Program-made: the position numbers and the translations under genes | The notes under the pieces: model-generated | Seen by the model: only the letters and a program-made list of their open reading frames with translations | Told to the model about the DNA's origin: nothing | Database searches by the model: none | Origin: Strongylocentrotus droebachiensis | Taxonomy: Eukaryota; Echinodermata; Echinoidea; Camarodonta; Strongylocentrotidae | DNA: 64,000 nucleotides | NCBI GenBank assembly: GCA_035222895.1 | Contig: JAVYIG010000407.1 | Coordinates: forward strand, 1 to 64,000 | Direction of reading: 5' to 3' | Part shown: positions 31,647-43,040 of the stretch, piece by piece | Position numbering within the stretch: position 1 is the stretch's first letter | How the letters are laid out: every line of letters begins with the position of its first letter

Positions 31647-34600
31647 GCAGAAAACATGATAATGCATGCATTTTTCATTATAAGTGTTCCAAAACAAATA
31701 TTAGTAAGAAAGAAACGGCCTGTATTAATGGCAGTTTATTATAATTTTCAAAGACTGTTACTAATTACAGATTGAAAGCTCTGTAAAATGAGTTAAAACT
31801 TCTTTAAACATCCTGCCCCTCCTCACTTTCACCCACACATGCATTCTGCTACTACTCCAAATTTGTCAATACATAATTAGAAAGAAAAAAAATACATCTA
31901 GATCATCTGATAAACGATCTCTGCAGCACAATGCACATTAAATATGTACCATTTACATAAAATGCAAATTACACATACACTGAGGAAAGGTCTAATACTG
32001 TAATACGCATGCAATAGTGTAAACGATACATTCCTTTCTGTGTTTACGTTAACCTAAATCAGATCTAAAACTCAAACAAATTGCATAATTTCCACACTTG
32101 TAAGTTTGCTTACTTTTTTGAAACAGTTGCATTCCTAAGTCTGATTAATCATATAACTAAAGCCCAGTTTATTTCTGCAAAAAGAATATGCATCAAAATG
32201 TAGACTTAAAAAGTTGAAATATCTTGCTAACTATTCAATATAATTATTATACACATACAGGTGTATTTTGTTATTTTTGAGAGATCTACAAGGATAACTT
32301 TGCTGTTATTGTGTCTGTTCTTGAAATCATTGCAATTTAAAATGAAGCATTATAATGTCAGCTGAGAGCTAGAAAGGCATTAACCCTTACAGTATGATTT
32401 AACACAGAAAAAAACATTTTTAGATTTAGCTCTCAACACAAGATTTAGTGGTTCATATCGTACATTAACCTCGCTGACTAAAGATTTATTGCAGGGACAT
32501 TTGACTTGAAATATTTGTAAATATTTAACTCTATTAAATATTCTTTGGATTGTAAAGATATATACAGAACCTAATAACGTAGTCCTTAGAAATGTGATCA
32601 GCAAGTCAAATCAGCATGACCCTGCGACATTTGCTTGTCTTGTCCATCGAGCCTTCTATAAAAAGAGGCACTTTTCATCTACAATTGATTCATATCATAC
32701 CAAAAGAAACCATTTAAATACTACACAATTGAAATATAATGATACCATAAAGATGAGGTCGTGTCATAAAAAGCTTGGAGAAATTACAATCAACAAGATA
32801 ATTGAATTCTATACCCAAATTGGACAAAAAGGAAGGTCTGCATATTAGATGAGTGCTCACAAAATTTGCAGCTTCAGCTTCGGGGGATATCCCAACAATT
32901 TATGCGTGCCAGCATTATTCGTTTGTCAATGACGTTGTCATGCGTACATGGGTTTAATCGCCTTTGGCACAAATTTCAGCATTATTCCAATTTCTTGCGA
33001 GTACAGCCAGTTCACAAAGAGGACATGCAGGGAAATTAGCTAGGGTTTCGTGACGGGTAGGCAATATTTAGCCATCTAAAAATCCCTTTTTGTTTTGATT
33101 TGAGGTGCCCTAAGAAGGTGAAGAAGAAATGCAGGCTGTGTTGGGTCTATGGCCTAAATGAAATGAATTGGATTTCTGTGAATTATGAACGCTTTTCTTA
33201 TAGATGTGCACAGAGGTGGAATCGAATGGCAGACAATCACAAGGTTTATGTTTGAGATGGCCCAAGATTGCTCACTCCTAGATCATGGAAATGCAAAAAA
33301 GGAGATTTGTGTTTGATTCGTGAGAGGAAAAAGATGAAGAAACACTTTAAGAGAGAGAGAGAGAGAGACAGAGAGATGGTAGGGGGAGGGAGCTAAACAT
33401 GGTTAGAGTCACATCATCACTACATTTATTTCCTCTGAAATCTCACTTGCTGGAAAAGGAAATACACTGTAAGCTCTCAACTTCACCACCTTATCATTGA
33501 GGGAAGTATTCTTGCTTTCTATTTCATTATATAGCAATAAAGAAGAAAGGTGACCCCCTTTTCCAATCATTTTTCAGCTACCCTGCATCAACGTCTTTAT
33601 CATGAGCCCAAATATTCAAACTGTTTGCTATTGAGCAGTAAAGGAAACAAAGAAGGAAAAACTATTCTTTCGATCATTCTCTGTTGACTTGAAGTCTCAC
33701 ACGGGAGACAGCATGTTTGCTAAATGCCACCTGAATTAATGGTCACTTTGCTAAAGTAAACCGTTAGGAATTCCACCGAGAGCACTGACTCACAAAGATC
33801 TGTAAACTTGTAATATTCATTCTACTACAGCGACTTCAGGTGTTTATTAATTGCCTTCAAAAAGCCTAATACCAGAAGCCACTTTTTAAAGGGACAATAA
33901 GGAACTGCAGATTTAGCCCCCTCCCCTTCACCCTCGGGCTCCCCCACTCTCTCAATAATCATTTTGAAGTACAAGTTCAAGTTGACAAGACTGCTCAGAT
34001 GACTATGTATTAATGAGAAGATCATAATACAAACACAGAGCGAAATCACTCACACACATACAAAAATCCCCTCGTCTCCCCCTCCCCCACTTGCCTCTGC
34101 CAACTCCCCCCCCCCCCCCCCAACCTGATTGTTCTGTAGTACAGGCTCAAGTATAGATGAATGCTCAGTTGAGTGTGAATTGAAGAGAAGCTCATGCGAA
34201 TACAGTGTGAAATCAGGCAAGACAGGCCTGCATACACATACAGCCCACAGATATCTCAGGCTTCTCAGCGTATGGAGGCTTGCTTTGATGGATCTATTCT
34301 CACTAACTCCAGATCAAACTTGTTAAAATCCTATAGTAGCTGAAATTACCTTAGAAATTGGTTTGATATAATTCAAGATGTGTATGTTCATGTAGGCTAA
34401 TATGAGCAAAGAAGTACATGACACAAAGTCAGCTCTGCAGAGCTTAAGGACAGATCTGGATACCCCTAAGAAAAACCTATTCTGAAGATAAAGTAGTTTT
34501 CTTTTTCAATGCTAGCCAAATTCACTTTAATAATAGTACAATTTGCAGAATCTGTGAACAAAACTTGGGATCAATCCTGATCCGGGTGACTATTAATATC

Positions 34601-35648
34601 TACATGTACAGACTCAAATTTATTATCTCTTGTTAGAAATGCTCGGCTTCGACCCCTTGACATAGCACTATGGACTGATCATTTGCTATTGATAAACAAC
34701 ATGAAAGTATTAAACTATGAAGAGGTTTATAGCAGCTTAAAACATTTTTAAAACAAATTTATTTAATGCAATAAAAATCAGGGTGCATAGTGATTGTATT
34801 TTGATCAGGTGTGAAGCTGTCTCCATGTTTGTAGCATGGGCTTAGATCTTCATCTCCATGCCAAAGAGCAAGGAGGGGCCTGCTTAGGGTCGTACTGAGA
34901 CAAAATCATGAATATCTTCTGAAACACACGGCATGCAGTGGACTGCATCTGACAGTGCAATAATATTCTTGATCAAAGGTTATGAGCCTAAATCAGGGCG
35001 CAATTTCCACATTTATGTACGCAGACGGACAAGGGGGACAATGACAAGAAAGTTAGGATAATTGTAAAAATGGGGGAATCTCTGAATTCTAGAGGGTCAT
35101 TTAATCCGTTAAAGGGACTTGGTAACATTGTTCAGATGAGAGAAAATGGTGCTAAGGTAGTGACTTCAATGCTAAGTGCACAATTAAAGATATTCTGAAA
35201 GTTTGAATGAAAATGGACAATTATTAATGATAATAATTTGGAAAAAAATGATGTGATTGATTCCTTAATTCTCCCAACTATATTATTAAACTTTAATTAC
35301 ATTTGTAGGTGAATGTAAATTGTCACAAAGCAATGAATTGGCTCTTTATACCCTTCCAGACATTTCAGTGTTGACATTTTTTTAAAGCCTGTCTTGTGTC
35401 TTATTTTCTAGAAAAAACGGTTGGGAAAATTCAAAAATGGTTGGGAGAATTTACTGTTAATCACTGTTAGAGGTTGTTGCACAGTGACGCCTTCAAAGAA
35501 AACCATACATATCTTTGTGGTTTGAGAATTGTCTCAGGATTTTTGCCTGTTAGAGGGTAAGTACAGTAGAAGGAACATAATAAGTAACATTTCATACCAA
35601 AATTACATTTTTTTCATTAACCTTCAACAATGTTACCGAGTCACTTTA
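31647..35648. other. Non-coding stretch, one hairpin inside
   Basis: AT-rich with a GA tract at 33348-33377 and a C-run at 34107-34124. A block at 32860-33250 has higher complexity but no ORF. No gene could be supported. Confidence 0.4.
32356..32440. repeat. AGAAGGG hairpin family member
   Basis: TGTCAGCTGAGAGCTAGAAA at the left pairs with TTTAGCTCTCAACACA at the right. GCATTAACCC follows the left arm as in other members. Confidence 0.65.
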
Positions 35649-35708
35649 AGAGCAAGAAGGGCATTAATAACTATCTATCAACTAAACAGTTAAGGCCCTT
35701 GTCTACTC
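35649..35708. repeat. AGAAGGG hairpin family member
   Basis: AGAGCAAGAAGGGCATTAA pairs with TTAAGGCCCTTGTCTACTC. 60 nt in all. Confidence 0.65.
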
Positions 35709-35823
35709 ATTAAACCGATTTGTCTCCTGAAACTTCTACTGCCAGGCCTTGCCAGTACATTGTCTGAGGCTTGTCTGAGGTACATATAGTATGTATCATA
35801 TTTCACCTATTTCACCCATTTTT

Positions 35824-35891
35824 TGAGAGCCAGAAGGGCATTAGCTCCTACAGTATGTTGTTACACTGACTAAACACCCTTCTGGTTCTCA
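35824..35891. repeat. AGAAGGG hairpin family member, well paired
   Basis: TGAGAGCCAGAAGGG (35824-35838) pairs with CCCTTCTGGTTCTCA (to 35891) with one G-T type mismatch. GCATTA and TAAACA flank the loop. Confidence 0.8.
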
Positions 35892-37133
35892 CATGACGTA
35901 GACATCAAGAGAAATGCAGAAGTACTGAGCCGAGAATAAATTATTCAACTACAACATTGGTCATATACTGTACATTTATTCTATTAATTTAAGAAGACTA
36001 GATTTATATTAATGAAACATCACTTTTCTCACAATTTACAGCCAGCTAATTGGGGTACATTTATATTTTCAAATTTGTTTTGATTGTGATAATAAGAATA
36101 TTTTGTTGGAAATGGAAATAAACGAAATAAACAAAATGAAATGAAGAATATAAAACATTGAGATTTCAATTTTCAAGTACACATGTAGCTTTATGAATGT
36201 AAACACATTAGACTCGGAGGTTCAAAGTGTAGATTCATTTTCATGTCATCTAAATGTACTGTGTGCAATTAGTACCAATCCGTGGTAGCCTCAAAGAGAA
36301 AATCAATCTGATTAATAAAAGCACCAAGGTCAATGAAGGTTTCATCATCAAATCCTGATAAAAGAAACTTGACATGGCTTCACATCATGTAGCCACGCAT
36401 GGTAAAAAATAACTTGCTTTTTTTCCCCCCTTTGCAGTAGCCTTACAACTGGCCTCCCTAAGTCGATGCACATACATGTAATGTACATGTTGCCTTGAAT
36501 AACTGATTATCTGATGATTTCCTTGTGGAGGAGACCAGCAAATACGTCTGACATGACAAATGATGGCAATGGACAATGTATGGATAAATTTCTGCCCTTG
36601 CTCTCATGTTAAAAAGTGATTTAATTGGTGTCTCACTGCTATGTTTTTCCAAAAGCTTTAGTCAGCTTTTCTATGAAAGGATCATGGGATAAATAATTTC
36701 AAATAAAGCTAAGGGATAAGATAGACAAATGATTGTCCTCATTTTGTTAATTCTAAGTATTTGTTTATTGTTATCCTGCAAGGCTGGAATCTCTGTTTTA
36801 TTTACAAGCCTAAAAACCGTCCGGTCACTGTACTAAGATTTCTGTAAACGAGACTGGTATTACATTTATAAAAGAGGACAAGGTGTGCAAATATCGTTTG
36901 AAGATTTGGCATCCTGCATTTCATTCTTTGATTCTATTGTGAACATTATTGTAGGGCTTTCTCTCCCTTTTCTATTTTTTCTTTTTAAAAAAAGAAGAAA
37001 TTCTTGCTATTTATTTAATTTACTGGAGTAACATTTATAAGTAAAGAGAAAAATAAATGGTATCCTATAAACATTATATTCCTTTGATGGAAGGCATGAA
37101 AATCCTTATAAATAGTACAGTCATTAGACTAAT
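35892..37133. other. Non-coding stretch
   Basis: No gene, repeat array or recognisable element seen; ordinary AT-rich sequence. Confidence 0.45.
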
Positions 37134-37457
37134 GCTATGGTCACATTACCCAAAAGTAGGCTGCTCGGCGGCCGAGCGGCGAGTTTTTAACCAATTCTGC
37201 CCGGCGGCTGCCCGGCCACCGAGCGGCGGCCGCCCAGGCACCGCTCGATTTTAAGGCATCGCTCGGTCGCCGCTGGAGTTATAGCGCAGAGTTAAAATTT
37301 GGGCGGCGCCTGCTCACTTTTCACTCGCCGCCCAAAATACGCTCGGTGCCTGGTAGGTCGCCGCCCGGGCACCGACCTAATCGCTGGGCGATGCCTAATT
37401 CCAACAGCGACCGAGCAGGCTACTGATCGGTCGGTCGCTCTGATTTGTGACCATAGC
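37134..37457. mobile_element. 324-bp GC-rich foldback element
   Basis: 12-bp inverted ends (GCTATGGTCACA and TGTGACCATAGC) enclose a strongly GC-rich core in otherwise AT-rich DNA. The core is built from iterated variants of GCCGAGCGGC, CACCGCTCG and TCGGTCGCCG in both orientations, giving extensive self-complementarity. No target duplication could be assigned. Confidence 0.65.
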
Positions 37458-38790
37458 TTAACATTTGTCAAACTACAAAAAAAAGAAACACTGCAACAAA
37501 AGAAGGAAGACGGTTCCTTTGAAGATTCTGCATCATACATTGTGTCTTTTGGATGCTATTTGAAGATAATGAGAATGCAGGACAGTCCTACGTTGCATTG
37601 TTCATAACAAGGAGATCGAGTGACCTATTTCACTGACCAATATGCTATTCTTAGATTTAGTGAAACCTGTACACCACATCAGGCCTTGATAGCTGCTACA
37701 TCAATTGCCTAACTTCCAGGCCTAAGTTTTCATTGCACTTGTCTCGATGAAAGTATGATTAAAATAGTCTGAGGTATTTAGAGTTACAGAGTATGATGGC
37801 GTTAGATCCAATCTCAACGCCTCCACTTTCCTACACTTGTGCATTATGCATGCAATAGTGGGGAGGAGGTATTTAGTTTCCATGAACCAGACATTGGGAA
37901 ACTTATTTGTATGAAAGATCAAGAAGTAACATAAAAACATTGAGCCTGGAGCGGAGGCTACAAATCAATGTAGATACCTGACACATTTCAGGGAGCTTAT
38001 AGAGTGCACTCTAGAAAAACATTTGAGGAGTGACCACTGACCGTCCTAGTTTCGTTGGAGCCTATCAGTTTCATTCCCGAAGTCTTTTACTCAAGGGCGA
38101 TTTGGTTAGGAAGCAATGTATGCACAAGCAATCTCAAATTGTACACCACAGTGGAACACATTGATGGGTGACAGGTACATGTAGAAGGCCTTTAATTCAT
38201 ATCCTTTCTCACATAGTTAATGTCCTTCTGGCTTTAAGCAGATACTATTGAAGGGAAAAGGGGAATTGGACAAATTTGAAGAAGGAGAGAAATCTAAGTG
38301 TACTCAATAAAGCAATTCCACTCCTAATTTCTAAGATGTCATTCAATATAAATCTATTCATAAAACAGAGCAATAATGAAAAGAGGAATAGAGCCAAATA
38401 TCAAGGTGAAGTGCTCTCTTACAGTATAGAGGTCTTGCTGGTAAAAAAAATTATTCCATGATGTATTAGTTTTCCTTTTCTTGATTTTTAGGGAAATTTA
38501 TGAATAGAGAACTGAAATGTCAATAAAATTGGTTTTGAAGCTACAGTTCTACAGGTGCCACTTTGGAAAGTATCAATCAATATCACAAGACCCCCCCCCC
38601 CAACACAAAATAGAAGAAAAAGAAGAAAAAAAGGGGGAAAGTCATTTCAACTACATGTCAGTGTTGCAATGATGTAGTTTCCCTGTTGAGCAGTAGAATT
38701 ATACAGTAATGCACACTGAAAAATAGCTACATGTTTGCAAGTACTGTCTAGAATCATCACAAGATATCTACTACTGATGTGGAAGTAGCC
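37458..38790. other. Non-coding stretch
   Basis: No gene seen. A right-arm-like GTCCTTCTGGCTTTAAGC at about 38222-38239 may be a degraded hairpin-family copy. A C-run lies at 38590-38601. Confidence 0.4.
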
Positions 38791-38814
38791 GGGCAGGTCC
38801 AAGCTATTTGCTTT

Positions 38815-39213
38815 GTGACGTACGGGACATTCAGAGACTTTAAACAAGAAATAACAATGGATGTCATTATTTATATGACTATCTTTTGGTATGAGTCTGT
38901 GGCTATTATGGGCTAGTTCATTTGTGAAAAGTTTTAGTTCTGACCAATTCATAAATTAATTTTTAATGTAATTAATGTGCTGCGTGACGTACGGGACCAG
39001 AGAATTTCTGACTTTTTCAAAAATAAGTTCATCATAAAAGTTCTCTGAATTTATCAAGTTATGAGATTTATGGTAATGAATGATATCTTAATTCATTATG
39101 GAATCAAGCATTAATCACAACTATTACCATATTTTTCTGACCTTTCGTTATTATGTAATATACCAAAACATAAATGTGTGCACGTGACGTACGGGACACG
39201 TGACGTACGGGAC
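38815..39213 (+). repeat. Left subterminal 14-mer cluster
   Basis: GTGACGTACGGGAC at 38815-38828, 38984-38997, 39184-39197 and 39200-39213, all in the same orientation. Probable binding sites for a transposase acting in trans. Confidence 0.75.
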
Positions 39214-40107
39214 AACTTTTCCCTATGGGAAAATGCATTGAAATGGAGAATTTTCGTCAAAATTTGTTAAATGTGAACAATTTTAACTTAAATCACTGAC
39301 AATTAGAGTGTTTTAGAACCCAATTAGATCCTCTGACCATTACTTAATATCATCTGTGTTAATTTATGAGGTAAATCAATACAAATATTACTTTAACAAA
39401 GAAAACAAATTTAATTAATATTCATACACACTATACACTGTACATGTATATACCATTTTTATTCCATTTACCCATCTATCATGTGCAGTCATGCTTCTTT
39501 TCTTATTTCTTTTATCCATTCCATTCAACATTGCAAAATGTTTTTAAACAATAATTAATGAAGATGAACTTGAACTTTCATAGCTTGTTTGAATTATTTG
39601 GTAGTAATATCATAGAATTTTGAAGGAATTCAAAGATAATGCTGGACATATTGTCTTTTTTATATCCTTTTATCACAGATTAGAACATGTACACTGTATA
39701 TGTTGCTGTCATATATTCAAGAATTTTGATGTACATTAATGTAGCCTACATGTTTGTGAAAGATGGATACAAAAATATAAATCTTGAATGTATTTCGTAT
39801 TGATTAAAACATCTTATTAACACCACCAGATATAAGAAATTAAAACCCTAAACGTTTGTGTGACCTTTTCCACAATTCAAAAGATTCATTTAAAGCAAAC
39901 TCAACAAAAATGCATGGATGTAAAAGTGATAAAAATCTTAAGTGGGTGAGAGTGTGAAATACTCAAAAAGGCTATCCTTCCTTAAAAGTTATGATTTAGT
40001 TTTTAGAAGATCAGAATTCCCGAGCTGGCTCCATAACATGTACAGTGCATGCTGTAATCCTTTACCATCATATATGACATTTAAATAGAATATAAAACTA
40101 GATGGAA

Positions 40108-40127
40108 TTCGACTGCGCGCAGTCGAA
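40108..40127. repeat. Perfect 20-bp palindrome
   Basis: TTCGACTGCGCGCAGTCGAA equals its own reverse complement. It is CpG-rich in an AT-rich context and lies at the left edge of the nested element. Confidence 0.95.
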
Positions 40128-40249
40128 AATGATGCCTCCGTCATAGAGCAATTTTACAAACCAAAACAGAAGAAATTTTTCGAATTCAAGTTCAATTGTA
40201 ATCCATTAACAGGGTCTCAGAATATCGTGATTACAAGCAATTTCTCATA

Positions 40250-40965
40250 TACATATATGACCCTTTGATCTTTGACCTCATGACCCTAAAATCAACCGAG
40301 TTCATTGGCTCTGCAAGATGTCCTGAGTTAAATAGTAATCCATCTGTCAGTTCTAATGAGAATGCGTTCACAAGCTATTTTTGCATACATGAGCCCATGA
40401 CCTTTGACTTTATAAACCAAAAATCTACTCAGTTCATTGGCTCTGCAAGTAACATACATGACCTAATTTTGGCAGGAATCCATCAATCGGTTCTTGAGAT
40501 AACGCGATCACAAGCTGTTTTTGCATACATAATGTGCGCTGTGGCCTTTGACCTTTGACCTCATGACCCCAAAATCTAATCAGTTCATCGGCTCTGCAAG
40601 TAACAAACATGACCTAAGTTTGGCAGCAATCCATCAATCGGTTCTTCAGATAACGCGATCACGAGCTGTTTTTGCATACATAATGAGCCTTGTGACCTTT
40701 GACCTTTGACCTCATGACCCCAAAATCTAATCAGTTCATCGGCTCTGCAAGATACATACATGACCAAAGTTTGGCAGGAATCCATCGATCGGTTCTTTAG
40801 ATAACGCGATCACGAGCTGTTTTTGCATACATAATGAGCCTTGTGACCTTTGACCTTTGACCTTGTGACCCCAAAATCTACTCAGTTCATCGGCTCTGCA
40901 AGATACATACATGACCAAAGTTTGGCAGGAATCCATCAATCGGTTCTTCAGATAGCGCGATCACG
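40250..40965. repeat. 151-bp tandem array with nuclear-receptor half-sites
   Basis: GGCTCTGCAAG starts at 40307, 40439, 40590, 40741 and 40892; the last three intervals are 151 bp and the first is 132. Each unit includes a TGACCTTTGACC-type string, a phrase near TTGGCAGGAATCCATC, and GCGATCACGAGCTG then TTTTTGCATACAT. Confidence 0.92.
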
Positions 40966-40973
40966 AGAACGGG

Positions 40974-41003
40974 ACGTACGTACGTACGTACGTACGTACG
41001 TAC
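40974..41003. repeat. (GTAC)n microsatellite
   Basis: About seven GTAC tetranucleotides followed by (GGAC)n-like sequence to 41024. Confidence 0.9.
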
Positions 41004-41473
41004 AGACGTACGGACGGACGGACAACCAGAAAACATAATGCCTCCGGCTACTTCGTAACGGAGGCATAAAAACCTCACATGGAGAGCTTGATAGCATACA
41101 TGTGCTATTCTTACCTGCAGCATCTATGAGTTGTAAAAGCCAGCTTCTGGTGCATCCACTACCATATAATTTCATTAGACTCATTCCTGGAACTAGTACA
41201 CTATTATGATTTACATATTTAGCATCCTGCCAATGTTGGAGACATCAACTGGCAAAATACCAAAGTTGATAATACCAGGGGTCTGGCTTGAAGACTAATT
41301 ACATTAACAACAATTACATGAAACAACAACAAAAGTACAAACAAGTAAATTCCTAGAAGGGACCCAGTTGGAATGTTCATATATCCCTGTATACAACAAG
41401 TTTCTTAACACAGTATATATTCTCCTTTTGGTCATTTCCTTTTTCACATCTCGCATTGGTTTTATATGGGGTT

Positions 41474-41842
41474 GTCCCGTACGTCACACACTTGTCCCGT
41501 ACGTCACATTTCTTAATTTGGTTATGTAATCAACACAGAATTTTCAAAATTTTTGTTAAACCTATTTTTTGTTAGGTATTCATCTAAATTAGAACTTCCT
41601 AGAATATCTTTAAAAAAAAAAATTATTTTCATAATTAAAATTAAACAAATCATGATCAAATTGTGACGTACGGGACATCACACTTTGGAACCTACCTCAT
41701 TTGCATAATTAATTAATTTTGAAAGTTTTTATATTTTTTTCCTATTTTCTAGCATGATGGTCATCATGTCCTGAGATATTAAATTTTAAACAAATAATTC
41801 AAATGAGATACAAAAATAAAAATGTAATGTCCCGTACGTCAC
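41474..41842 (-). repeat. Right subterminal 14-mer cluster
   Basis: The complement GTCCCGTACGTCAC at 41474-41487, 41494-41507 and 41829-41842, and the forward form at 41663-41676. Three of four are inverted relative to the left cluster, as expected for mirrored subterminal sites. Confidence 0.75.
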
Positions 41843-42024
41843 GCTAATAAATACAAATCGAAGTTTGTGACCTTGGCACTCTTCGTATTTTGATAATTTT
41901 TTAAATTTTTTATCAGATTCATAAAATTCATAGTTTCAGCTTTAAAATGAGGTATAGTTTGTTAAATATATATAAAGATGAAATTTGACCCCCAGAGGGG
42001 ACAATAGCTTGGACCTGCCCAGCC

Positions 42025-42819
42025 ACACTCAGTGGAGATCATAGACTTGTACAATATACATGTGCATTGAAGCTGGCAAATTTGGAAAAAAACAAGTGCA
42101 AGAGAGGGAGAGAGAGGGATGGAGTAAGAAAGGGAAGGGACTGGAAAGCATAGATTAACAAAAGATAGTGAATATAAAGCATCTTCGCTATTGTCTCCTA
42201 AAACCATTTTCTTGCTTATAAATCTCCTAAGATCTCTCCCATTCTCTCTCTCTCTCTCTTTTTTCATTTTTTCCTTTCATCTTTCTATGCATTTCTTTGT
42301 TCAATCAATCTAACTATTATCAATTCCTGTCTTTCTCTCATCTGGTTCTTTTCTCTATCACTCCCTCCCTCTCACTCACACACTACTGCGTACAAAACAG
42401 GGGAAAGAAGAGCCTATCACAATTTTCTGTTTCTCTTGAGTGCCCAAAACAGTACATCACATAACCAGAGAGTAATATGAATTGAATGGTGTGGTAACGC
42501 GAGGTGATGAAACATTGCTACATGACACCTTTCAAATTCCATGTTTGGTTACGAGTATCATTGAGCAAGCAGGGCTTATCTGTCACATTTGATTACATTG
42601 TAATTGTATTGACTTGGGACAGAACCTCATATACTATAGCCTCTGACAGTAATGCATGATCTCATATCATCTATGAAAAATATGACATTAATTCAATACT
42701 CAATTATAATGAAGAGAAACAAGGGTAAACTAGAAATGCAATCGTGTCACAACGATGTGCGTGCAATGACGCCGTGTTTCTACGTGTCGAACGAAAGAGC
42801 TTCTCTCGGACCCTGCTCG
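42025..42819. other. Non-coding stretch
   Basis: GA/CT-rich patches at 42100-42145 and 42240-42262. No gene seen. Confidence 0.45.
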
Positions 42820-43040
42820 GACTATCCAGAGCAATTTGTACGAAGTCTTTAGCTTCTGTAATATTGGAGACAGATAGGGCGAAAGAAAGGCCTCAATAGT
42901 GACCTTGATGGGATGGTAGTGACTATGCCTACGATGTTTGAAAGAAATTGGGATAGGGGAAACAACCTAGAAAGGGCTCGCAAGCACTGCGTGCAAAAAC
43001 AAATGGGATTAGTTGCACGTTCGTCATTGCAATCAAGATC
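42820..43040 (+). repeat. Diverged direct repeat, left member
   Basis: Collinear with 44250-44612. Shared landmarks in order are ACTATC(C/T)AGAG, AATTTGT, TGGAGA, GAAAGGCCT, GATGCCTACG or ATGCCTACG, TTTGAAAG, ATGTGCAAAA or GCGTGCAAAA, and TTCGTCATTGCAAT. Confidence 0.6.

Larger units (their letters stand above)
40108..41069. mobile_element. Helentron-like non-autonomous element carrying a minisatellite
   Basis: The left side has a perfect 20-bp palindrome (40108-40127) followed by GATGCCTCCG. The right side has GCCTCCG and CGGAGGC forming a stem-loop (about 41040-41065) that ends in CGGAGGCAT. Between them lies a 151-bp tandem array and a (GTAC)n tract. Short inverted ends, a central minisatellite and a 3' stem-loop resemble Helentron-derived INE elements, but no Rep/helicase is present and the assignment is an inference. 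Confidence 0.5.
38791..42020. mobile_element. DNA transposon with subterminal 14-mer repeats
   Basis: 18-bp terminal inverted repeats, GGGCAGGTCCAAGCTATT at 38791-38808 and its complement at 42003-42020, are flanked by AGCC on both sides (38787-38790 and 42021-42024). Eight copies of GTGACGTACGGGAC or its complement lie near the ends and nowhere else noticed in the window. No transposase ORF remains. A second element (40108-41069) sits in the middle. A 4-bp target duplication fits several superfamilies (for example Sola, Chapaev, Academ), so no superfamily is assigned. Confidence 0.7.

Noticed and set aside
40250-40965. Regular repeats considered as a CRISPR-like array
   Set aside because: Units of 151 bp are repeated along their whole length with no unique spacers, in eukaryotic DNA.
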